Positions 6,237 to 11,661 of a stretch of 11,661 nt of DNA are shown piece after piece. The stretch spans positions 1-11,661 of the forward strand of contig CAYRHS010000101.1 in NCBI GenBank assembly GCA_964424125.1, read 5' to 3'. This DNA comes from CAYRHS01 sp964424125 (lineage in GTDB: Bacteria; Actinomycetota; Acidimicrobiia; IMCC26256; JAOSJL01). Every line of letters starts with the position of its first letter. Position 1 is the stretch's first letter. A model generated the notes under the pieces. The model worked only from the letters and a program-made list of their open reading frames with translations. It ran no database searches and had not been told where the DNA came from. Made by a program: the position numbers and the translations under genes.

Positions 6237-6928
6237 TCCGGGTCGCGGCGCTCGACATGGCCGGCACGACGGTGAGCGACGAGGGTCTCGTGGTCCGCGC
6301 CTTCCGGGATGCGCTACTCGCTGTCGACTACCCGCGCGCCGACCTCGCTCAGGGTCTCCAATTCGCGCACGAGACCATGGGCCGAGCCAAGACCGAGGTC
6401 TTCGGCGTGTTGTTGCACAGTGACGCGCGGCAGGTTGCCGCTGCCCTCCGCGCCTTCGAGGAGTCGTACACCTCGGCTGTCGACGCGGGGGCCGTGACGC
6501 CGATCGCCGGCGCCGAGCGGGCGATTCGTGAGCTGCGCCGACGCGGGATCGCCGTCGTGCTCACGACCGGTTTCACGCGACGTACGTGCGACCATCTGCT
6601 CGAGGCACTCGGCTGGGCTGGACTCGTCGACGGCTCCGTGGTCCCCGGTCCCGGCATCCGTGGTCGGCCCCATCCTGATCTCGTGCTCGCGGCCGCGAAG
6701 ATCGCCGGCGTGGAGGACCCAACCGAGATCGCCGTCGCCGGCGACACGACGAACGACCTGGAAGCCGGCACCCGAGCGGGAGCGTCCATCGTCGCCGGGG
6801 TTCTGACGGGGGCGCACGACCGGGGTCAGCTCGAGGCTGCGCCTCACACCCATCTGCTCGAGTCGATCGCCGAGCTCCCGGGCGTGATCGCGATCGCCGG
6901 AGGTCAGGGTTCGTACGGCGGCAGGTAG
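6233..6928 (+). CDS. Phosphonatase-like HAD hydrolase (PhnX homologue, TIGR03351 type)
   Basis: A 231-residue HAD-superfamily enzyme. I start it at GTG 6233, which overlaps the oxidoreductase stop as GTGA and has an AGGGG about 8 bases upstream (6221-6225). Motif I is LDMAGTT, with nucleophile Asp8 and Ala10 in place of the usual second Asp, the DxAGT form special to phosphonatases. A cap lysine, Lys53 in MGRAK, sits where PhnX (MGxxK) forms a Schiff base with phosphonoacetaldehyde. Motif II is VVLTTGFTR, GRPHPD carries the family's arginine in place of the HAD lysine, and motif IV is AGDTTNDLEAG. The expected reaction is C-P cleavage to an aldehyde plus Pi in the cytoplasm, fed by the oxidoreductase. 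The true substrate may differ from phosphonoacetaldehyde. No PhnW transaminase or phosphonate transporter is in the window. Confidence 0.88.
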   Translation: MIRVAALDMAGTTVSDEGLVVRAFRDALLAVDYPRADLAQGLQFAHETMGRAKTEVFGVLLHSDARQVAAALRAFEESYTSAVDAGAVTPIAGAERAIRELRRRGIAVVLTTGFTRRTCDHLLEALGWAGLVDGSVVPGPGIRGRPHPDLVLAAAKIAGVEDPTEIAVAGDTTNDLEAGTRAGASIVAGVLTGAHDRGQLEAAPHTHLLESIAELPGVIAIAGGQGSYGGR

Positions 6929-7368
6929 CGACCGCGATGCACCGCACCGCCGTTGAGCTCGAGCGACCAGGCCGAGCCCTTGGGCCAGACCAGCTCACCA
7001 TCGAGCGGCACGCGATCGGCCGCGAGGTGGGTGAGCAGGTTCCCGATGACGTCGCCGTGTGAGCACAGCACCGCCGAATCGGTCTCGAGATCGGACAGCA
7101 GCTTTAGAAGGTCCTCGAGCGGCGCACCTTCGACGAGGGCGTCGTGGAGCAACACCGGGAGGCGACGCCGGTGCGCGAGCGGCTCGACGGTCTGCCGGCA
7201 CCGCACGTAGGAGCTACTGAGCACGCACTCGATTGCCGCGTCGGCCAGCGCGAGGCCCAGTCCTTCGGCCTGACGCTGCCCCACCTTGGTGAGCGGACGG
7301 AGATCGTCGGGACCGTCCCAGCGCTGACGGTTGCCCGCCTTGCCGTGCCGTACGAGCCAGATGCTCAT
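6904..7368 (-). CDS. SixA-like histidine phosphatase (phosphoglycerate mutase fold)
   Basis: A 154-residue stand-alone histidine phosphatase. It opens MSIWLVRHGKAG with the phosphoacceptor His8 in the RHG motif; Arg56 lies in SSSYVRCRQT, an acidic residue sits near position 80, and the second catalytic His104 is in LCSHGDVIG. The length is near that of SixA, which dephosphorylates phosphohistidine proteins. However, its place directly after a MutT1-type NUDIX gene (ATGA overlap at 7365-7368) matches the C-terminal histidine-phosphatase half of mycobacterial MutT1, so nucleotide or other small phosphate substrates are equally likely. It is the last gene of the ppk1 chain, and its 3' end overlaps the convergent phosphonatase-like gene by 25 bases. 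The start is fixed by the overlap and by the motif at residue 8. Confidence 0.87.
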   Translation of the reverse strand: MSIWLVRHGKAGNRQRWDGPDDLRPLTKVGQRQAEGLGLALADAAIECVLSSSYVRCRQTVEPLAHRRRLPVLLHDALVEGAPLEDLLKLLSDLETDSAVLCSHGDVIGNLLTHLAADRVPLDGELVWPKGSAWSLELNGGAVHRGRYLPPYEP

Positions 7369-7775
7369 GACGGCAGTCGATCCACGAGCTCGCGGTCGTG
7401 GACGTAGGTCAGCACCCCGCGCGCCGTTTCGAGCGCGACCCAACGGCACTCGTCGACCTCGTGGTTGGGGACGAACGCTTCCGCGTGCGGATCGATCGGC
7501 TGCATGGACCAGTAGCGCACCTGTTTCGGCCGGCCCTTGCGATCGCGGTAGTGCACGACGCCCAATTCCTCGTCGAGAGTGCAGCGCAGGCCGGTCTCTT
7601 CCTCGACCTCCCGGAGCGCTGCCTCCTCGTCGGTCTCGCCCGCGTCCAGCTTGCCCTTCGGGAGGCTCCAGTCGTCGTATCGGGGCCGATGCACGACGGC
7701 CACCTCGACTCTGCCCGCCGGGTCCCGGCGCCAGACCACGCCGCCCGCCGCCCGGATAGAGGGAGGCTCGCTCAC
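7365..7775 (-). CDS. NUDIX hydrolase, MutT1-like N-terminal-half protein
   Basis: A 136-residue NUDIX hydrolase. A perfect NUDIX box, GX5EX7REVEEETGL, occupies residues 41-63 with the metal-binding glutamates at 56 and 58-60. The preceding HRPRYDDWSLPKGK is characteristic of actinobacterial MutT1, which hydrolyses 8-oxo-(d)GTP and diadenosine polyphosphates in the cytoplasm. MutT1 in mycobacteria is fused to a histidine phosphatase domain; here that domain is the next gene, overlapping by 4 bases. I start at GTG 7775, which overlaps the stop of the CYTH-CHAD gene as GTGA and leaves seven residues before the first strand. Longer open frame to 7928 is available but would overlap the upstream gene by about 150 bases and adds only Arg/Gly-rich sequence. 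Synteny with ppk1 agrees with Mycobacterium tuberculosis, where mutT1 neighbours ppk1. Confidence 0.9.
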   Translation of the reverse strand: MSEPPSIRAAGGVVWRRDPAGRVEVAVVHRPRYDDWSLPKGKLDAGETDEEAALREVEEETGLRCTLDEELGVVHYRDRKGRPKQVRYWSMQPIDPHAEAFVPNHEVDECRWVALETARGVLTYVHDRELVDRLPS

Positions 7776-9289
7776 ATCCAGGACCGCAGCTTCTTGCGGT
7801 CCAGCGCCCGCCACGCCTTCGGGAACCGTCGCCGCGCCGCCCCGGCCGCTCGGCGTTCGGCCGCGACCAGCTGCCCGGCTGCCAGGGCCACCGGGGGGCC
7901 GGCGTTCCGCACGTGATCGCGGAGCCACTGCTCCGCGATCACCGCGTCCTGGTGCTCACCGAGGACGTCCTGCACGTCGGCCGCGGCGCGGGCGAAGGCG
8001 CGGGCCCGCTTGCCAACGGCAGGCGCGACGGCCTCGGCCGCGTAGCGAGCGCGTTTCGACCGGATGCGGACCGCGTGGAGCGCTTCGTCGGTGGGATCGT
8101 CGGGGAGCTCGTCGACCGTCCGCTCGAGATGCCTCCACGGGCGAGCCACCAGCGCGGGGAGCACGTCGAGCGCGGGGGTCTCGGGTTCGAGCGCCAGGTC
8201 CATCGCCGGATGGTTGGCCGCGTCGACGAGCCGGTCGAGCAGTTCGAGATAGCGATCGCTCCGGACCGCGTCGAGGAGGTCGCGTCGCGCGTCGCGGTGT
8301 CGGGAATCGAGGACCTCGAGCAGTCCGCTCGCCGCGTGCCGATCGTCGGCCGGGAGGTCGGCGATGCGCTTCGCGAGGCGGTCGCGCAAGACCTCCACGT
8401 CCCGCACCGCCCCGAGCTCGCGTCCCAGCCAACGGAGCTCGTCTCGCAGCTCCTGGGTCCAGGTGTCGTCGAGCAGCGCGCCGAACGTCCGCAGGTCGGA
8501 GCGCAAGCGGCGCGTCGCGACTCGTGCCTGGTGGACGTCCTCGGGATCGACGCCGCGCCGGACTCCCGGATCATGGCGCATGAGCCGCGCGACCGAGGCT
8601 GCCACTGCGTTGCGGACCGCGTCGAACGCGCTCGCGTCCGTGGACAAATCCGTCTCGACGCAGACGTCGGGCGCCGCGAGTGCCTGCGCACCGAGCGCGC
8701 GTACGACCTTGGGGATCGGGTCGGGCGGTCCCAAACCGGCCTGGCGCAGTCGGGTCACAACGGCGTCGGTGACGTCGTCGGGCGCGCTCGGTGCCAGCTC
8801 CACCTCGACCTCCCGGAAGCGCAGCGCGATCCGGCGACCGTCGAAGACCGAGACCTCGTCGTCGACGACCTCGGCGAGCTCTCCGCCCTCGCCGTCGAGG
8901 AGGTCGACGCGCCTCCGAACCGTCCGGAGGCGCGCCACTCGCTCGACCGGCGCGTGTCGGATGAATGCCTGAACGAGGTCGACCGCGGGCGGTGGAGGCG
9001 TTCCGGGAGGACCGTCGAAGGGGAGCTCGGTGCGGACCAACGTCCCCTTGGTGTCGCCGTCGGCGCGCTCGGGGAGCTTCACCATCCAGCCTTCGTCGTT
9101 CCGGTGGCGGAGGCTGATGCCCCAACGTGCGAGCCGCAGATCGCGTGTGTCGTAGTAGACGGCCTGGAGCTCGACCGGCTCGTGGACGGTCGTGACGACG
9201 CCCTCGCGCACGTCGGTGAGGTCGGGAAGCTGGAAGCCGGGTGGGGGGGCGAGCTTGACCTCGCGCTCTCGGCCGCTATGCGCGGCCAT
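7772..9289 (-). CDS. CYTH-CHAD two-domain protein (polyphosphate-associated)
   Basis: A 505-residue fusion. The N-terminal CYTH (triphosphate tunnel) domain spans about 5-200 and starts with the hallmark ExExK motif (Glu8, Glu10, Lys12). It also has SLRHRNDEGWMVKLPE and the later EVEVEL strand that supplies acidic metal ligands. The CHAD domain (about 215-500) is helical and shows two conserved His/Arg/Lys helices, VHQARVATRRLRS (His253) and LHAVRIRSKRARY (His405), which form a basic surface. CHAD domains are known to bind polyphosphate and to target proteins to polyphosphate granules; CYTH domains hydrolyse triphosphates. A role as a granule-bound polyphosphatase or tripolyphosphatase is likely. 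The ATG at 9289 lies inside the last codons of ppk1 (14-base overlap) with no Shine-Dalgarno site, so translation is probably coupled to ppk1. Confidence 0.92.
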   Translation of the reverse strand: MAAHSGREREVKLAPPPGFQLPDLTDVREGVVTTVHEPVELQAVYYDTRDLRLARWGISLRHRNDEGWMVKLPERADGDTKGTLVRTELPFDGPPGTPPPPAVDLVQAFIRHAPVERVARLRTVRRRVDLLDGEGGELAEVVDDEVSVFDGRRIALRFREVEVELAPSAPDDVTDAVVTRLRQAGLGPPDPIPKVVRALGAQALAAPDVCVETDLSTDASAFDAVRNAVAASVARLMRHDPGVRRGVDPEDVHQARVATRRLRSDLRTFGALLDDTWTQELRDELRWLGRELGAVRDVEVLRDRLAKRIADLPADDRHAASGLLEVLDSRHRDARRDLLDAVRSDRYLELLDRLVDAANHPAMDLALEPETPALDVLPALVARPWRHLERTVDELPDDPTDEALHAVRIRSKRARYAAEAVAPAVGKRARAFARAAADVQDVLGEHQDAVIAEQWLRDHVRNAGPPVALAAGQLVAAERRAAGAARRRFPKAWRALDRKKLRSWM

Positions 9290-11420
9290 CGGTGTGCGAG
9301 CGAGCGAGCGACAGCTGCTCGAGTGTGGTGTGCGTGTTCGTCCCCACCCGCGTGGCGATCTTGCGCCAGGCGTCGTCGGGACCGAGCTCCCACGAGAGCA
9401 CGTCGTCCGACCAGTTGATCTCGAGGACCTCGGCGAGGCGGGCCCGCAGCGTGGGGTCGGCGACGGGCACGAGCGCCTCCACCCGGCGATCGAGGTTGCG
9501 AGGCATCAGATCGGCCGAGCCGATCAGGTACTCGGCGGTGGTCGGGTCGGCGCCGAAGCGGTAGATCCGCGAGTGCTCGAGGTACTTCCCGAGAATCGAC
9601 CGCACGCGGATGTTCTCGGAGAGCCCGGTCACCCCGGGGCGCAGGGAGCAGATCCCGCGCACGATGAGGTCCACCCGGCACCCGGCGGCCGACGCGGCGT
9701 AGAGGGCGTCGATGACCTCGCGGTCGAGCAGGGCGTTCATCTTCAGGGTGATGTGTCCGCCGGGGCGTGCTGCCTCTTCGTCGATGCGGCGGATCATCCC
9801 GAGCTTCATCGACTCGGGCGCGACGACGAGCTTGCGGTACGGAGCCTGGTGGCTGTACCCGGTGAGGTGGTTGAAGAGCTGGCTCAGGTCGGAGCCCAGC
9901 TCCTCGTCCGCGGTGAGCAGGCCGAGGTCCTCGTAGAGCGTGGCCGTCTTGGGGTTGTAGTTCCCTGTTCCGATGTGGCAGTAGCGGCGGATCCCGTCGG
10001 GCTCCTGGCGGACGACGAGGAGCGTCTTGCAGTGCGTCTTCAGGCCCACGAGCCCGTAGACGACGTGGACGCCGGCTTCCTCGAGGACCTGCGCCCGTTC
10101 GATGTTGGCCTGTTCGTCGAAGCGAGCCTTCAGCTCCACGAGCGCGACGACCTGCTTCCCCGTCTCGGCTGCCTTCACGAGTGAGCGCACGATGCCGCTC
10201 TCGTCTCCGGAGGTCCGGTAGATCGTCTGCTTGATCGCGAGGACCGACGGGTCGTCGGCGGCCTGCTGGATGAAGGCCTCGACGGAGCTGCCGAACGAGT
10301 CGTACGGGTGGTGGACGAGCACGTCACCACCGCGCAGGATGCGGAAGAAGTCGGGTTTGGCGTCGGTGGTGCGCAGCGCGGGAGGTGTCTGCGGGGTCCA
10401 GGCCGGGTCCTTCAGCTCCGAGCGGTCGAGGTCGTAGATGCCCCACAGCCCCGTGAGGTCGAGTGGCGCGTCGATCACGTACACGTCGTCACGCGAGAGC
10501 TGGAGCTCGCGGACCAGCAGCTCGAGCACCTCGTCGGACATGTCGGCGCCGACCTCGAGCCGCACGACTCGGCCGAACTTCGTCCGTTGGCGCAGGACGG
10601 TTTCCATAGCCTCGAGCAGGTCGGCCGACTCGTCCTGGAGCTCGTAGTCGGTGTCGCGCGTGACGCGGAAGGCGTGGTGCTCGAGCGCTTCCATGCCCGG
10701 GAACAGGGCATCGACGCGGGCCGCGATGAGCTGCTCGAGGGGCAGGAACCGCTGCCCGTCCGGCAGGGCCACGAACCGCGGCAGGATCGGCGGAACCTTG
10801 ACTCGGGCAAAGCGCCGTTCGCTCGCGCCGGGGTCCCGGACGACGACGGCCAGGTTCAACGACAGGTTCGAGATGTACGGGAACGGGTGCGCAGGATCGA
10901 CCGCCAGGGGCGTGAGTACGGGGAACACCTGCTCCTCGAACACTTCGACGAGCGCCTTGCGGTCGTCGGTCGCGAGATCGTCCCAGTCGACGAACTCGAT
11001 GCCGTGCTCGGCCAGGGCGGGGCTGACGGTGTCGGAGAAGATCGCGGCTTGTCGGTGGACGAGCTCACGCGTAGCCGAGGTGATCCCGCGGAGCTGTTCG
11101 ACGGGGTCGAGACCGTCGGGACCCGGGGTGCGGATCCCGGTCTGGAGCTCGGCGCGCAGCGCCGAGACGCGCACCTGGAAGAACTCGTCGAGGTTGGACG
11201 CGAAGATCGCGAGGAATTTCGCGCGCTCCAGCAGCGGCCGATCCCGGTCCTCGGCGAGGGCCAGGACGCGCTCGTTGAAGTCGAGCCAGGAGAGCTCGCG
11301 GTTGAGATAACGCCTGGGCCCGTTCCCGGCGTGCGCGCCCCCGAAACGTCCAGCGGCGTCAGGGGTGAGCGGCGGCCGAGCAGCGGGGCGCTGGGACTCG
11401 AGTCCACCGACGCGCGCCAT
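9276..11420 (-). CDS. ppk1: Polyphosphate kinase 1
   Basis: A 714-residue enzyme, close to the usual PPK1 length, that reversibly transfers the ATP gamma-phosphate to polyphosphate. The N-terminal domain begins RRYLNRELSWLDFNERVLALAED, continues with FLAIFASNLDEFFQVRVSAL, and is followed by the head domain with FPYISNLSLNL. The catalytic C1/C2 domains show VHHPYDSF, IKQTIYR, ELKARFDEQANI, and GLKTHCKTL with His463, the equivalent of the autophosphorylated histidine. They also show CHIGTGNYNPKTA, the second histidine EHSRIYRF (His616), and IGSADLMPRNLDRRVE. I start at ATG 11420; a GTG at 11450 (10 residues longer) is possible because a -10-like TACGAT ends 6 bases before it. The frame is open further, to GTG 11621, but that region is low in protein-like sequence. 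It heads the four-gene chain to the SixA-like gene. Confidence 0.95.
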   Translation of the reverse strand: MARVGGLESQRPAARPPLTPDAAGRFGGAHAGNGPRRYLNRELSWLDFNERVLALAEDRDRPLLERAKFLAIFASNLDEFFQVRVSALRAELQTGIRTPGPDGLDPVEQLRGITSATRELVHRQAAIFSDTVSPALAEHGIEFVDWDDLATDDRKALVEVFEEQVFPVLTPLAVDPAHPFPYISNLSLNLAVVVRDPGASERRFARVKVPPILPRFVALPDGQRFLPLEQLIAARVDALFPGMEALEHHAFRVTRDTDYELQDESADLLEAMETVLRQRTKFGRVVRLEVGADMSDEVLELLVRELQLSRDDVYVIDAPLDLTGLWGIYDLDRSELKDPAWTPQTPPALRTTDAKPDFFRILRGGDVLVHHPYDSFGSSVEAFIQQAADDPSVLAIKQTIYRTSGDESGIVRSLVKAAETGKQVVALVELKARFDEQANIERAQVLEEAGVHVVYGLVGLKTHCKTLLVVRQEPDGIRRYCHIGTGNYNPKTATLYEDLGLLTADEELGSDLSQLFNHLTGYSHQAPYRKLVVAPESMKLGMIRRIDEEAARPGGHITLKMNALLDREVIDALYAASAAGCRVDLIVRGICSLRPGVTGLSENIRVRSILGKYLEHSRIYRFGADPTTAEYLIGSADLMPRNLDRRVEALVPVADPTLRARLAEVLEINWSDDVLSWELGPDDAWRKIATRVGTNTHTTLEQLSLARSHTDGRA

Positions 11421-11456
11421 CTCGGCCGTCGCGACTTCGCGTCCGACCACACCGCC

Positions 11457-11462
11457 ATCGTA
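11457..11462 (-). promoter_or_regulatory. Candidate -10 element for the ppk1 chain
   Basis: TACGAT on the minus strand fits TANNNT, and its last base lies 6 bases before a GTG at 11450 that is in frame with ppk1. This is the same geometry as upstream of the FAD oxidoreductase gene. No good -35 is present; GAGACG at a 17-base spacing matches only the central GAC. If used, the ppk1 message would be leaderless and would start with GTG. Confidence 0.3.
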
Positions 11463-11500
11463 CAGACGATCTCGGGGTGCGTCTCCGGGTGCAGAAACGG

Positions 11501-11528
11501 CGACGACCCGCCCGAAGGCGGGTCGTCG
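11501..11528 (-). terminator. Strong hairpin, 12-bp perfect stem with UUCG tetraloop in minus-strand RNA
   Basis: CGACGACCCGCC (11501-11512) and GGCGGGTCGTCG (11517-11528) are perfect inverted repeats around a 4-base loop. In minus-strand RNA the loop is C(UUCG)G, an exceptionally stable tetraloop; on the plus strand it is CGAA. The minus-strand sequence that follows, CCGTTTCTGC, has only a short T run. It could end a minus-strand transcript from beyond the window, or act as an attenuator or RNA-stability element in the ppk1 leader. The structure is certain; the function is not. Confidence 0.6.
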
Positions 11529-11550
11529 CACCTGCGAACCGCCTCGGTGG

Positions 11551-11580
11551 GGACAGCAGGGGCGGGGAGTTCTGCTGTCC
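11551..11580. repeat. Inverted repeat, 9-bp stem with 12-base loop
   Basis: GGACAGCAG (11551-11559) pairs with CTGCTGTCC (11572-11580), and one more G-T wobble is possible inside. It lies just upstream of the strong hairpin on the minus strand and, with it, makes this leader region unusually structured. Confidence 0.6.
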
Positions 11581-11592
11581 GGCGGCCGCCGG
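11579..11592. repeat. Perfect 14-bp palindrome
   Basis: CCGGCGGCCGCCGG is its own reverse complement. It directly abuts the inverted repeat at 11551-11580. In sequence this rich in GC such a palindrome is less surprising, but a dimeric regulator site cannot be excluded. Confidence 0.45.
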
Positions 11593-11619
11593 GTGCAGCT
11601 GGGGGGCGCTGCGCTCAGC

Positions 11620-11647
11620 ACCCTACGCGGGCCACCTCGCGGGTCGA
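11620..11647 (-). promoter_or_regulatory. Candidate distal promoter upstream of ppk1 or of a small RNA
   Basis: On the minus strand TCGACC (11647-11642, four of six matches to TTGACA) precedes TAGGGT (11625-11620) with a 16-base spacer. TAGGGT is the same hexamer as in the palindrome upstream of the oxidoreductase. A transcript from about 11613 would cross both hairpins, giving either a leader of about 165-195 bases for ppk1 or a short RNA of about 113 bases ending at the hairpin at 11501. An outer inverted repeat (GGGTGC 11591-11596, GCACCC 11618-11623) overlaps the -10. The stretch 11451-11661 holds no gene I can support beyond these sites; a minus-strand frame stops at TAG 11623-11625 and another at TGA 11615-11617, either of which could be the end of an unseen upstream gene. 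Confidence 0.3.
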
Positions 11648-11661
11648 TGTCGCCTTCGTTC

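Noticed and set aside
7776..7928. N-terminal extension of the NUDIX protein
   Set aside because: It would add about 50 Arg/Gly/Pro-rich residues inside the upstream gene. The GTG at 7775, which overlaps the stop codon, gives a normal-length NUDIX protein.
7913..9418. 501-codon plus-strand frame
   Set aside because: It is antisense to the CYTH-CHAD gene, which carries the ExExK motif and two CHAD helices; the plus frame has no recognisable domain.
9192..10184. 330-codon plus-strand frame
   Set aside because: It is antisense to the ppk1 catalytic region and has no family motif.
11529..11545. tRNA-like GGTTCGC on the minus strand upstream of ppk1
   Set aside because: No acceptor stem, anticodon arm or CCA-side pairing could be assembled around it.
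11421..11621. N-terminal extension of PPK1 to the distal GTG
   Set aside because: It would translate through the strong hairpin and adds Cys/Arg/Pro-rich sequence not seen in PPK1. Starts at 11420 or 11450 give the usual length.

Overview
The window is very GC-rich, uses GTG as well as ATG starts, and carries a SenX3/RegX3-type two-component pair and a mutT1-type gene near ppk1. This points to a high-GC actinobacterium. Acidimicrobiia or a related uncultured lineage is my guess from style only; nothing here fixes the taxon. Gene density is close to 100%, with no tRNA, rRNA, CRISPR array, transposase or phage gene visible.

Layout. (1) 1-2302, plus strand: the 3' end of pstB (phosphate ABC transporter ATPase), then a PhoR/SenX3-like histidine kinase and a PhoB/RegX3-like regulator joined by a TGATG stop/start. 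(2) 2330-5056, minus strand: a Ppx/GppA phosphatase followed by an unrecognised, repeat-rich, probably disordered protein with a lysine-rich tail. (3) 5115-6928, plus strand: an FAD-dependent oxidoreductase of the phosphonate-associated HpnW type and a phosphonatase-like HAD hydrolase, overlapping by 4 bases. They diverge from ppx across a 58-base gap whose centre is a 12-bp palindrome that reads as a -10 element on both strands. (4) 6904-11420, minus strand: an unbroken overlapping chain ppk1 > CYTH-CHAD protein > NUDIX hydrolase > SixA-like histidine phosphatase. (5) 11421-11661: the ppk1 leader, with a very strong hairpin, other inverted repeats and promoter-like hexamers.

Taken together, almost every gene handles phosphorus: Pi uptake (pstB), Pi-limitation signalling (kinase/regulator), polyphosphate synthesis (ppk1), polyphosphate or pppGpp hydrolysis (ppx), polyphosphate binding (CHAD), cleanup of nucleotides or other pyrophosphates (NUDIX plus SixA), and Pi release from an organophosphonate (oxidoreductase plus phosphonatase-like enzyme). 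The one unrecognised gene sits inside this island next to ppx. Its acidic/serine N-terminus and lysine/alanine tail make it a candidate polyphosphate-interacting protein, which is the most plausible new component here. That role is inference from composition and position only.
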